This document shows positions 1 to 11,865 of a stretch of DNA of 64,000 nt, one piece after another. The position numbers were made by a program, and so were the translations under genes. The notes beneath the pieces were generated by a model that ran no database searches, was not told the DNA's origin, and saw nothing but the letters and a program-made list of their open reading frames with translations. The DNA comes from Halicephalobus mephisto. Lineage: Eukaryota; Nematoda; Chromadorea; Rhabditida; Panagrolaimidae. Numbering within the stretch: position 1 is the stretch's first letter; each line of letters opens with the position of its first letter. The stretch spans positions 434,001 to 498,000 of the forward strand of contig SWDT01000001.1 of NCBI GenBank assembly GCA_009193035.1, given 5' to 3'.

Positions 1-741
1 TTCGAGGTAATTCATAGTATTATTTTGTGGCCATTAAAACTTGTTATTTTTTAGATAAGAAAGAATACAATTTACCCCAAAAGTATAAGAAAAAGATTAA
101 CGTCAGTTTTCAGAGGGACAAGCCTTATCCATACTCACTTATTGATGATGAAGATTTGGCTTATCCCTTAAATAAAAACGGTTCGGGGAAGTTTTATTTT
201 GCACGAGGTGGTTTTCGATTCTTTTTGGAGAATAAACAATTGATATTTTGTAGAAAAACAGCATACTGTACCAGAATACACCTGTAGATTGGATGACCAG
301 TGGCATCATCATGGAGACACTGTGTCCCTCAGGATTGGCTTTAAAGGATATCCAGAGCCGATAGTCACATGGTTGGTTTTTGATTATTTAAATGTACTTT
401 TTTATTGAATTTCCTTTCAGGTTTAGGGATCAACAAGCAATAATCCCTAGTATGAAAGTCATGATTCATTCAACATCGACATCATCTGAGGTAATTTACT
501 TATTTTTTACATGTTCTAATACTTGTTAATTCAGCTTGTGCTTATGGATGCTCAAAAGTCGGATGCTGGATTTTACACTTGTCGGATCGAAAATCAACTC
601 GGAGTAAGGGATACAAACTGCTATGTCCACATTGGGGACAATGATAGGATCAAATCAACTGGCCACAAGACCTTGATGGTTAATTCCCGTCTATATAGGA
701 CAATGGTATACAAACCGAATTATTACTACTCTAGATACTAA
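1..741 (+). CDS. Immunoglobulin (I-set) domain protein, 3' end (partial)
   Basis: This is the C-terminal part of a gene whose 5' end lies outside the window. Exons are 1-6 (the last bases of an exon), 55-207, 254-371, 421-490 and 535-741, joined by 44-50 bp introns in matching phase. The last three exons encode an Ig domain: a first-sheet cysteine in EYTCRLDDQ, the tryptophan in YPEPIVTWFRD, and the second cysteine in the diagnostic DAGFYTCRIENQLG. A short tyrosine-rich tail of about 35 residues follows, then TAA. I-set domains of this kind occur in muscle proteins (titin/UNC-89 type), ZIG proteins and cell-adhesion proteins. With one domain visible I cannot choose between them. The gene converges on mblk-1, 409 bp away. 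Start and total length are unknown. Confidence 0.75.
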
Positions 742-1150
742 AATTGTCAAGTGTCTCGTCTAAATACTCTCACATATCCGATTTCAAGTGTCTAAACTCT
801 TCAAAGGATAGAAATTTTGAGTAAAGGATACTAAAATTACTGTAATGATCTGGCAATTTTGACGAGTCCAAAAATCAATTTACTTTTGAAAAAACTCGTG
901 GATCGTGTTGCTTCTTGCGAAGGAACCTTCAAAAACTAACACCTCTTACGAAACATGGACCAAAGGAAAACTTTAACGGTGCCGGAGATAAAATCTGCCG
1001 CGAAGCTTATTCCCACAACAATCTTGTTTTCTTAGCCCCCGTAATGTGTTTATTCAGCTTTATTCATAACCCCAATATTAACCAAACTTTGGATGATACA
1101 ATAACTCGGGAGAGTACGGTAATTCAAAAGCAAAATATGCAGAAAAGCAC
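742..1150. other. Convergent intergenic spacer
   Basis: This 409 bp lies between the stop codons of the Ig gene (+) and mblk-1 (-) and should hold both 3' UTRs. A TTACTGTAA-type near-palindrome occurs at about 838. An open frame at 915-1223 runs into the antisense of the mblk-1 terminal exon and shows no domain, so I treat it as chance. No gene is seen. Confidence 0.6.
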
Positions 1151-4100
1151 TCAATTGTTGCAATTATCTATGGAAGGTCCCTGGCCTTTTGACTCCAAGT
1201 TACTTATGCTGAAAGCCTTCTGAAGGGCGTTTTGATCTTCTTCCTCTAGCTTCTTTTCACCGTTTTGTCTTCGTTTTCCCCGTAACAAGTTTCGTTCCTT
1301 GACTTTGTACTCCAGCGTCGAATGTGGGACACCGTAGAAACTACCAGCTCGATGGACAGACATTTCACCTTTTCTTACGGAAAGCACCGCTTTTTCCAGA
1401 GCTCCTTTGTCGTATTTTCTAGAAAAACAATAGTCATTGATGTTCCAGAGATTGAATCTCACCGATATTGACCTCTCTTCGGTCTAGGTCGCTTCTCCAT
1501 CTCATCACTGGAGTTCTCAGTTGGTGGAGAAATACTACTTTCTTTGCTAACTCCGTTTTCGGTCTTAACTCCAACATATTGCTTAAGTAAGTCCGTCAAA
1601 GGGTTCAAAGAGTTCAACTGTGACAGATTTCCAGGTAATTGAGAGAGAAGGGCGGCGCTTGATGAGAGACTCGCGAATGGAAGTAAAGAAGGAGAATCCA
1701 TACTTGGCATGGAATTCGTTTTGTGAAGAAGCACGTCTTGATCGAATTCGTCATCTTCTTTGACGGGCTTCAATAAGCCTGCATTGTTATTATGCACGGT
1801 AACTGACCTACAAGATGTTTTTGAAAGAACATAAGATGAATACAAACTTACTCATCTCCTTTTTTCATTTTTCGTTTCTTTAGAACTCCATTTAACTCAT
1901 CAATACTCTCCAACTTGTAAATCTTGTTTCTTAGAGTAGAACGAGGGATCCCATACACAACGGAAGCTCTTCGAGTACCCAATCTACCACTCAATATCTC
2001 CTGAAGAGTAAAATGGACATTTTAGGTGGGGAAGAAACTCACCGTTACAGCATCATTCAAGGCTTGTTGGGTATAATTTCGTTTAGTTAGCTTCGAACCC
2101 GCTTCACTGCATTCCGGTGAACTCGACCTGAAAAAGGGCTCATTTTACATTCGGCAAATTGCCCAAAATGTTAATTGTTAGAAGTAAATTGAAACTTACT
2201 TGTCATTCAGCTCCACTGAACCCGCAGATGTCTGGTCATCGTCTTCCAAAACTTTTCCGTCGGCTTGGTTCCTCTTAGCACTCAAATCCAAAGGCTCATC
2301 CTGGCCTCCAGTCACAGAACTCTCGCCTTCGGAAGACTTAGCTTTGCCTCCAGCTTTCTTCGGAGGATCTTTAAGAACGAAAGGTTTTATTTCTTGGAGG
2401 TTGTTCATTCTAGAATATTGTTGAAATTGCTGAAGGAGTTGATTCTGAATAGATGCCATCGTGTTCGAAGGGAATTGAGAGGGATTCATCAAATTAGGGG
2501 CTCGGAGCAGATAAGACATCATGTTTGCGTTCATCAATTGACTTCGCCACTCATTCATGTACCGTTGCATAGTCTCTGCTACAAAAGATACCGTAAACAG
2601 AACTCGAAGCAAGACTCACCATCTAATGGCATTCTGGGATTGGAATGAGAATTCGTAGAAGCTTGGTTTAACCACGCCGGAAACATTGTATTTGGCACTT
2701 GAAAATGTAAATTCCCTATCGAGAAGATGAAGCAAAACTTACTACCAAAGAACGGATTAAAGAGAGCACCGAGAGCGAATGCCGAAGGAAATCCAAAGGG
2801 ATCAGGCACTGAAGACGAATTTGGGATGTTATCAAAAACAAAAAGTTGGGGTTCTGTTTTCTTCTTGTGGAGCTTTTTTAATTCTGGAAGCGGATCAAAG
2901 TCCTCAGCCAATGGCTACAATTTCCACTTTTCATTTAAAACAAAGAACTTAAAGGTCTTTTACCTCGTGATGGACTCCAATTCGACTTCCGTCACACCAC
3001 TGGCAACGCTCTTCGTGATCCCAATCTTCTACGTACTTTGCTGCTTCTGGAAAAGAAATTAATTAAGAATTTCAACAAAGTTATCCGAAAATCGTCAAAT
3101 CCCAGAAATTTCATAGGAACAATAGAAACAAGCAGACTAGTTCTTGGCCCGCCTTTCAACGGGAAACGGTGGGATGGGCGCTTCCAAGATGCCTCTCTTT
3201 TCTATAACACGAAAATTTTTGGTTGCCGCCAAATGCGAAAAAATATGGCTACCGTAGGAAACGACGACAACTTGGATTTTTTCTAGAAAGTGGCTAAAGC
3301 TTTAGTTATTAATTTGTATTAAAATCTCAACTAAGAAAGCAACATTGCGGGAAAATAGGTCCGTCTGGCATTTTGAAGGACAATTGGCAATTGTCTCTTC
3401 GCGCGGCTGGCTTTTTCTGATTAGCCTAAAAAGTTGCCGCTCTTTTCATCAATTTCTATGACTTATGAGGGAACAGTTTTTCCGTAAAAAAACGTGCTAC
3501 ACATGGAAATCAGAAGACAGTCCTCTTGAAGTCATGGTTGGTTCTTTGCAAAAAATCTAATTGTCAATTACAGTAAATAATTTCCTCACAGTAAACATTT
3601 TGAGTTTTAAAAAGCACAACGTTCATCTAGCTAAAGAAGATGAAAAACAAATTGTTGTATTTTTTCCGCGGGTTGAAGTAATTAGTCATTAATTACAGAA
3701 TTTTAGACTTTTGAATTCTATTACTATTATTATGAACGACGAAAAAAGCAAATTGCACTCTAAATCAATTTTAATTTCCACCCAAAACTAAAGTCACAGA
3801 TGTTTTGTAAAGAGGTATCAATAAATTGTAAATAAGGACCACCCGGAATCAGCAATCTGCCGATTTGTTCTTTTTATAGCCGTAATGAACCAATTTTAAT
3901 GATTCTAGCAATTTACTGGGACTAACCTTTGTAAGATGCATCCAACTTTTGGAGCCCTTGTCGACCTAAGAAATGGAAACTGATCTGTTCGAGACCTGAA
4001 ATGAATCAATTAGAAACTCGTTAACCTTTTAGAACTCTCGAGGAGGAATCAAAACAACGGGTAATTGTAGCAACTTTCCGTTATGAGATTCTCGGCGCCA

Positions 4101-5816
4101 GGTATATTTATTTTTTGTTGCCAACAGGAACCTAGTCATATTAAAAACACATATCACACATGTGCGGAAAGCAACAACAAAAAAATTGATTGTGATCTAA
4201 ATTAACTGCAGTAATTTTCTGAAAAATATGGGAATGATAACAATTTAAAAAAAGCGGATTTATTCTAAATTTTATTTATCTTTCAACGAAATCCCATTCG
4301 CGAAAGACAAGTTGCTTAAGATCTAAAGAAGCTAAAATTTTGGTCAATTTTCAGTTGAATAGTTTATAAATTTATTAATTTATAAAAATTCCAGACAACT
4401 TATTCCGAGGACCTACAATCAAGGCTTTTCTTCAAATTTGTTCCTCTTGAAACTCTCATTGGATCATTTTGCGTCATGTTCAAAAATATGAATACCTTTC
4501 GGGACACAATTTACAGCGACATCTCCTTCCTTGAGGGCTCATTTGTTCCTAATTTTGATGCGTCGCCGCGGCAACCAAATCCTACTCCGAGAGCTTAAAA
4601 TTAAAGAGGAGGTGCCAAATTGAAAAGGCGGAAATGCCCAAGATTCTGTTAGAACCAATTTTTAGTCAAAAAAGAAAATAATATTCATCAACTTTGAAAA
4701 AAACCAAGTAATTCCTCGTCGACTACGGTCAATCAAGACAAAACTGAGTTAGAAAGCAGATTTCGCTTATTAATCCTAAAGGGCTATCCAAAATGAATCT
4801 TTTGGATGCACATGCCTCAGGCAGCTCCAATGTCAACGAGCCGGCAAAGTGGTATCGAAATTCATGGGGCTGTTAAAGCTCGGCCCATCTACGTGGTTTT
4901 CTACTGAATTATGATAATTGGGCAAACGAAGCCGAATATCCTCGGGTGCCGAAACAACTTGAAGAGATCCTTCTTAATAATGCCAATTAAAAGAAGGCTC
5001 TGCTTCAACGTGCCCACCAAAGTCACCGAAACTGCGATTTTCGGAAGCTTCTCTTGCAAACGGAAACTCTTTTGCGCAGCAATTTGGGCACAGCCACGAG
5101 AATATTTAATCGCGTGAAAGCAAATTTGTCTCTAAATTTTGAAAAATAAGAAGCATTACATTTTTACCTTCAAGCAAGTCTCGAAAAAGCGGGATAATTT
5201 TATTTAGGGGGAGATAAAATGATTACCGTGTTCGAAAAATAAAACGGTTTTATAAAAGGTAAAAATTGCCGTCTAATGGTGTGAATCGGTGGTGTTTTTA
5301 ACTTTAACAGTTTTTCTGAAAAACAAAATCGACAAAAGCTTTCAAGTGTATTCCATTTAGAGGGGTTGATCGGAAGAATTTTCTTTTTCATCGTATATCT
5401 ATGGGAATTGTGGTTTTGTTTCATTTCTTCTGTTAGATTCTTTATCCAGAATTCGACTCTGTGTTTTCCTCGATGGAAAAACCGTCTTGTTTCGGGATCT
5501 GATTCAGTAACAAGAAGGAACTTTTTCCTGACTGTTACGAATTCGGCTTCATTAGCTTTCGCGTTTTGTTTTCATGGCAACTGTTTCGATAAAAGAAAAA
5601 TTGTTACAATTACTATAAAATTCGCAACTTGTGAATTTCCCTAATGTAATAATAAAAACAATAATGAAAATAATTGTAATGAGCACCTGCTTGTAAACAA
5701 CCATTTTTTATGTAGGGACACTTACCTATGGCCATGAGTAAATTTCTGCCATGCTTCTGTAACTCACGACATTGGGCTCTTCGATCAGCTGCACATTTGG
5801 CATCACACTTTCGCAT
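1151..5816 (-). CDS. mblk-1: MBLK-1 / E93 / LCoR-family transcription factor with two Pipsqueak HTH domains
   Basis: Nuclear DNA-binding regulator of the Mblk-1/E93/LCoR family. Nine exons: 5726-5816, 2964-3046, 2743-2914, 2620-2697, 2200-2578, 2043-2127, 1852-2000, 1463-1807 and 1151-1418, giving 549 residues. Exons 1-2 encode the family's N-terminal cysteine module ([19 protein letters not shown], then [13 protein letters not shown]), which parallels the RCAAERRGFRREL / DWSMDEKCSFC region of LCoR. A CtBP-binding motif PLDLS sits at about 237-241. The first Pipsqueak HTH is near 277-322 ([20 protein letters not shown]). The second, at about 460-505, is the best conserved ([19 protein letters not shown]). 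The first exon is separated by a 2.7 kb intron and was assigned from its conserved cysteines and phase-1 splice match; the ATG at 5816 is the first in frame. Homologues act in metamorphosis and neuronal gene control. Identity is strong and exact splice sites are inferred. Confidence 0.9.
3047..5725 (-). other. Large first intron of mblk-1
   Basis: This 2.7 kb intron separates the N-terminal cysteine exon from the rest of mblk-1. Other introns in the gene are 41-72 bp. It is A+T-rich with several short open frames (for example 4911-5117 and 5366-5644) that have no recognisable domain. Its size suggests embedded regulatory sequence, which is inference only. Confidence 0.6.
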
Positions 5817-8800
5817 TTTGCCGAAACTAGATAATCCCGTTTACAGTAGACAGCTTGTTTTTCAAACAAGCTCACGAAAAGGCGGCCCAAAAGCAGTCTG
5901 GACGGACTTTTTGACGACTGGATTGGCTGGCCGCCGAAAACAACAATGGACAGCTATTGCTCCTTCTGGGTTTGTCTTTTGATGTACTAAAGAGGTACGG
6001 TTACTTTACCAGATGTCACGATTATTGAAGATGAGCTAAAATTATCAATTAGGAGACGAAAAATGAGAGGGCCATGGACAAGACTGCCACAGGAAGAAAG
6101 CTGGGACTCGCTTTAGCGAGAGTCTCTAGCTTGAGGACAGAGCTGTGCGTTGGAATTTTTCGTGGCAACGGCCCCGGAGGGCGCCACGGATTGGCCGAAA
6201 ACAACCAGGGAAGTGAAGGCACACTTGCGCAGAGGACGAAAGCAGGGCTCCAGAAATGGCAAAAACAAAATACGGACCCGGATTGCCATTTTCCGTACAC
6301 TTACATGTTTTACTCAAATAATACCCAAAGGAAGATGTAATATGGTCTCATGGCACCTTTACCGATGCTTGATGAAAATGGCCCACTGACGGCGGTAGTG
6401 TTGACAACGAAAAGGAAAAAGAAGGTCAGAAGCGGCATTTGTCGACTAGGTGGCCAAATTAGGCTTCATCTTTTTTCATTATGAAATCGATGAACACAAA
6501 TTTGCAAAATATATTTCTTATTTATGAAACGGCATTGTTACAGTACCTATCGATCCATGGTAACTCATTAAGGTCGTTCTTGGAGTTTTTATGGCCATAA
6601 CCATAGTAAAGAAAAGTTACTCAAGAATTCTCGACTACCAGGTCAGTCCACAAATTCGTATATATTTCTCTAACGTTGATTCGGACTTAACTTTGATGTT
6701 GATATCATTCTTTTTTGAACCAAATCTTGTTTATTAATAAGTCGTTTTCTCAGCTGTATATCATTGACTTTCGATTATATCACGTTCAAAGCAAATTAAC
6801 CAAAATGGGAGTTGATCACAAAATAATTTTCTTGTGCCATGTTTTTATTTATTTTGTTTTTGAAAAATGGTTGTGATTCTTGCCAACATAGTAGTCGTTT
6901 TCAATGAGATTTTCAAACACTAAATCTCATTGTTCGTTGTCATACTTCATCCATTACAACAAAACAGTTGATAAAGATTAGTTGCAGCAAGAAGTTTTAA
7001 CAAAAAAAATGTCTAATCGAACCATTCGTATGATTCATTTATAGAACCTCTTCTGAAATCATGAAACAATGCAATCTCTTGTTCTTAAATATAAAATTGT
7101 GAGATTTTTAATATCTCAGTTGGTGCAACTTCATTAAAAGTCACATAATTTACAAGAACAACTTATTTTACCAAATCAGGAAAACAACACCTACTGAAAC
7201 TTTCATTTACGGAATAGAACTTGCATTTGTAAATTGTTAGTGTGCTGCATCATCAATTAAGCTATGACTAAATCTAGTTGTTTGTTTACAATATTATTTT
7301 AATTATTCTAGTTTTATTTTTTTGTATTTTTCTCGCTCATAAGATCATTTTGCAAAAATAAAATACATATTCTTAATTTTCATTTCAAGACCTTTGAATT
7401 TATACATAACTTATTTCAAAAGGTCAGATCCACTAAAGTCCATTCCCTTGTAAGTGGTGAAAATGCAACAGTAGCAGTTAAAAAATCAATAATATTCATA
7501 GAAAGAATGCTCTTAATACAAGGACTGCTCAAAATTGAATACAATAATGTTGAAAATGAACCCAGATTGGGATCCCCTGTTGAATCTGGAAAGAAAGTTT
7601 TGGCTAGATTGATGGAATTTCAGAAATATTGACTTCTATTCAGGGAACTGTACATCGCCATCTGAAGGAGTTAAGGAAGATCTTGAAATTGAGAAAGTGT
7701 ATACCACAAAAATTATTCCAAGTCAACCATTTACAACTAATGTTTGTATTTCTCTCTCGATATTATTAAAATTTGTTTTTTGACTACATCATAACTGTTG
7801 ATGAAAAATGAGTATTTGAAATGAGGTTAGAGGAAAAACAGTGGATAAGGGTACACAGTTAAAATCGATGAATTCCATCCACAGAAGATACTTCTATATT
7901 CGATAGGATAAAAGCAACATTATCTATTTCGAATTGCTGGAAACCAACGAAATGATAGATACTGAAGTCTATTGTCTTTGATTGGAAGCTCTGAATGCAA
8001 AAGTGATTAAAAACAGTCTTTATGAATGAAAGTTTTATTTAAGATAGCACATGATCACAAATAGCAAAATTACTTAAAAGGTAAAATAATTGATAAATAA
8101 AGTGAAAAGTGCAATAAATGAATACTATTTGTCAAAGCAAGTGTTCTTCTATCGCGATGGCATTTCTGAATTTTTCCACGATGGAAGATGTTATAAATAA
8201 TGACGGAGATTAGTTATTGATTAAACAAAATAGATCAATTGTTTTTCTTCCAACAAAGATTTTTTAAAAAACACGGACGAATTTGCAGCTTGGTCTGATA
8301 TATCAGATTCATGTTCAACTTATCGATGACGGAATTACCTTCATAACAGGTTTCAGTTTGGACTAGGTAACCGATGATTCAACATTGAGATTTTTTTCTT
8401 CCATAGTTCCAGCAAAATCTCTCCATGTAAAGTTACCAGTTTTATTTTTCGTTCAGTTTTTATTTTTGCCAGCTGACAAAACGATCAATATTCAATCGAC
8501 GATTCATCCGATAAATTTCCTCTGGACATTGATTTCTAATCGGTTTTATTGGTACTTGATTCTGTTTGCTGACCCATGTTATAAAATCCATCAATTGCTT
8601 TTCGCACTACCTTTGAAAAAAATCAAATCGCTCTGTCCAAAGTCGGTCGATGGTCAGATCTCCGATTCAAAAACGGGCTTTGTGAATCATAGGCTAAGAG
8701 TTAATTTCCATCGCGGGTTTTGACGTGGCTTACGTTTTCTTCCTGGATTTGATCGACGTAATACTCTTCTGTAGTAGGTCATTTCGAATACATTTTTATT

Positions 8801-9171
8801 AGTAAAAAAAAATAATTTTAATCATAAATTTTTCCGAGATGTGCGTCTCTCTGTCGGTAATTTCTATTTTGATTCAAGTGCGAGTCAACTCGTCTAGTCA
8901 TTTAAAAAATTTTCGATGGGATTTAATTTCACTTTTTACGATAATTTGTGACCCTTAATTATATTTTTTCGGATTCGAAATTATTTGTTTTTCCTGTCCT
9001 TCCTCTCAATGTTCCCCTTTGTCCATTACTCAATGTAAATATTTAAAGTTTTTCCAGCTTATCCTGAACCTACGTGCTCTCGAGCAAGTTGAGTACTTCT
9101 CTTTCTGTTGCGTTTTACTTTTTCACAGGTTTCTCGTAAATTTGTGATATTGATTTTATTACAGTTCCATC
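5817..9171. other. Gene-poor spacer upstream of mblk-1
   Basis: This 3.35 kb lies between divergently transcribed genes and so holds the mblk-1 promoter at its left end and that of the 9172 gene at its right end. Open frames at 6074-6389 lie in all frames of one G+C-richer patch and show no domain. A coding-like decayed patch reads on the minus strand near 8770-8440, with a 57 bp part that recurs at 27,083 (see the separate entry). Nothing else is recognisable. Confidence 0.5.
8714..8771 (-). repeat. Dispersed coding-like segment, copy A
   Basis: Nineteen codons on the minus strand read TEEYYVDQIQEENVSHVKT. A copy at 27,083-27,142 reads TKEYIIDQVPGKGVSHVKP. Several differences are synonymous, which suggests both descend from a protein-coding sequence. 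The string E-Y-x-V-[DE]-x-[IV] recalls the first strand of a chromodomain, but the rest of the fold is not visible and stops follow, so the family is not assigned. Confidence 0.4.
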
Positions 9172-9727
9172 ATGAATCCGTTCTCGCGGATTATGGGTGA
9201 TGCCAAGAAAAAGCCTTTGAAGCAGATGAAGTACGAAATTGATTGGAACGCCCAGACTATAGAGCCAGTCTCCTTTGCCAGTCCGGTCCATGACTCTTAT
9301 CCTGTGAAAAAATCCCCTGAATCCTGTATTTCAAAAATCTCGTTTGTTCAACCGAAACTCGAAAAAGGCAGTATAGATCTGAATGAAGTCGAAACCGGTG
9401 AATTATTCAAAAAGCAGGGACAACCATTGAAACGTGTAGGTTTTTGAAAAATTACTTCAAGTGTAAATTGGACTCAAATTACAGATTTCCAAAACGTTGC
9501 GTGAAAGATTTTCGACAGATTTCTTTCGTTCTAAATCTCTGCAAAAATTGAATAATCAAGATGAACATGAAGTGGATTTCAATAACCTTTATGACTGCAA
9601 GCAAACGACATCGATTGGGAAGATAAAGAAACAGGTATTTGTCGGTCAGAAAATGTACAAAAAAGTCCCATTTTAGGCTCGTGTAATCGATGTCCATGTC
9701 CAGCAACTGAACACCACCAAAAGTAGT
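9172..9727 (+). CDS. Small hydrophilic protein of unknown function (154 aa)
   Basis: Three exons (9172-9435, 9485-9634, 9677-9727) in phase 0 throughout give 154 residues. The ATG lies eight bases after a TTACAG acceptor, so the message may be trans-spliced. The protein begins MNPFSRIMGDAKKKPLKQMK, has no signal peptide or membrane segment, and is rich in lysine, serine and asparagine. I do not recognise a domain. Consistent splice phase and good acceptors support a real gene. The REEP gene follows on the same strand 232 bp downstream, so the two could be co-transcribed. The polyadenylation-like AATAAA near 9812 favours separate 3' end formation. Confidence 0.6.
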
Positions 9728-9959
9728 CCTGATGGAAAGACCCTTCTTAAGTATGATGGCTTAGATTCGGATTGATTTGTAATACCGGTGATAATGTAAA
9801 ATTTGACTATCAATAAATGACAGCTTATGATTGTGCATACATGAGTCAATCGGACAGACTTTCTTATTGCAACATATGACATTCAGTTACTGAGAGTTTG
9901 CGCGGGAACTTGGCAGATATTCGGATTTTGAGTTGATTTTTCATTTTTCCGAAGAAAAA

Positions 9960-10606
9960 ATGACATCTCAGTCGGGGAAAACAGATGTTTATTCAAATAT
10001 TTGGAACTACTTCAGCGGGAAACCCGAGTCTCCGTTGGAGAAAACTTTGTTGAAGATCGAAACCGTTTCTGGATTGAGAAGAGATCAGGTAAAATTGATT
10101 AAGGTTAATTTCTCCATTTAACTAATTGATTCTAGATTGCTTATGCTCTTCTTTTGATCATCGGGAGTTATTTTGTTTTAACTTCTCTCGACAAAGTCAT
10201 ATATGCCATCATCGCTTTTGTTTTCCCTCTTTACTTCTCTGCCAAGGTTTCTAATCATTTCCTAATTTAAATGACCTTCAAAGTACGTAATTTAGGCACT
10301 AAACACGACCGAGGCCACGGGGAATCTGGAACAAAAGAAGTGTCTGACTTACTGGGCCGTTTTTGCTTTTATTTCTTCTTTTGATGCCATTCTGCCCTCA
10401 TTCGGCATGTTTTATTGTCTCTTGAAGGTTCGTGCTTCCTTCAATACTTGTTTCCAATATTTTCCTTTCAGGCTGCTTTTCTGCTTTACCTTTACTCTCC
10501 TTATACTCAAGGTGCCGAGAAAATCTTCAACTTCATTGTCAACCCCATTGTTCTATTTGTGGAACAAAGTTTTAACGACATTTGTCATCATTACAAAACT
10601 AAATAA
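9960..10606 (+). CDS. yop-1: REEP5/6-type (TB2/DP1/HVA22, Yop1) ER membrane-shaping protein
   Basis: Exons 9960-10088, 10136-10246, 10296-10427 and 10472-10606 give 168 residues. Two hydrophobic hairpins are visible: YALLLIIGSYFVLTSL plus VIYAIIAFVFPLYFSA, and YWAVFAFISSFDAILPSF plus FLLYLYSPYTQGAEKIF. The sequence YWAVFAF...LLYLYSPYTQGAE is the signature of the TB2/DP1/HVA22 family, and 168 residues fits the REEP5/6 branch. Family members sit in the tubular endoplasmic reticulum and wedge the membrane to maintain high curvature, working with reticulons and atlastin. The start is the ATG at 9960; an in-frame upstream extension lacks an ATG. An AATAAA-like signal lies just after the stop near 10,628. 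Family assignment is firm. The C. elegans symbol is by orthology and not proven. Confidence 0.88.
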
Positions 10607-11865
10607 CTTTTTTCGAAGGGTATTGTAATAAATGCTGTAAAATGAGGGTGTATCAAGGACCGTTCTCAAGAATTGGTAATTTAATATCTAAGGACTAGAG
10701 CAAAAGTGCTCTAAAGTCCTAATGGTCCCGAAGAATTCGATTTTTGCCGCATTCAACGGTCATCCTTTTTCTGGCGACATTTTGAGATCCGAATCCTGAT
10801 AACAGACTAGTTCTTCAGTTTCCGCAATTTGGCTAATATCCTTGTCTAAAAACTCCTATAAAATGTATTTTATAGATGTTTCAGTAGTTGTCAAACTCAT
10901 CGATGTTACTTGTTTATACATTTCTGTTGCTGAATTTTATTATTGTTGGCTTCGATAATATGAGTTGTATTTGTTTTGTGATCCCGTGGGAATAATCGTT
11001 CTTGTTCCGTACCCTGCAGGTTTAGACAGAACGTGGACCTTCGGAAAGAACATGGAAGACGAAAAATGTGGATTTGAGTTTTCTTATGCTTTTTTGGTTG
11101 TCTCCGGGATACACGAAATAATGTAATCGGACTTGTGCTCAGTTATGAAAGCCGCTAAGTGAGTTTTATCGCCATGCCTTCTCACTTGGTCCTCCAGCAA
11201 AATGCATGAAGATGCTGGAGAAAGGCTCAAAAAGGATACATTATATTATTTCTTTCTCGTTATTCCATTTGAAGGTTATAGTTTTAGTTCGTGTTTGGAA
11301 ACCCTCAAAGTTCGAGCTCAGTATTTAAATCTAGTTCGTTCATCCGAACTGTATCACGGGGAAAAGTCAGTTCTTGCTAATTCTATTTAAACTTTCCTTT
11401 TATGACTGCGTTTTGCTTGTCAAGATGAAGCAAAAGAAGCTGACTGTTTTCTTCGATGTCAAAAAGCAGCCATGCGCATTTCACTTCTTTACCCAATTAC
11501 GTCTAGAATTAGGTTAGACAACCGTTGAGAAGCGCCTTGATGCACCAGGCTCTTCTTTGTTGGAAATTTTCATTTGACGGCTTCTATACCGCTTTTATCC
11601 CGTCTTTATTAGATTTTTAAAGTAGCTTTTCTGAACTTTTAGACAACCATGTCCTCGAGGAATTGGTGTCATAACGGTTGAGCTAGTCTTATTTCCTACA
11701 TTTAAGTACAGTTGGGTGGATTCTACGTCCTGACAATGCTTTGATGCTTGTAGATGCTTGGAATTTCTGGCATTGGCAATTGGTCCTCTGAGTAGGTTTC
11801 GTGTTTAGAAAATTTGATTTTGTTTTCTATATTGATAGAACCAACTTTTCAGTGTGTTTCAAAGA
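10607..11865. other. Intergenic spacer
   Basis: This 1.26 kb lies between two plus-strand genes. An open frame at 11202-11390 has no domain. A TTTTCAG acceptor at 11,852 lies 13 bases before the next ATG, so the downstream gene probably starts with a trans-spliced or short 5' exon. Nothing else is seen. Confidence 0.5.

Noticed and set aside
2200..2648. Plus-strand open frames over mblk-1
   Set aside because: They are antisense shadows of mblk-1 exons 4-5, which carry the PLDLS motif on the minus strand.
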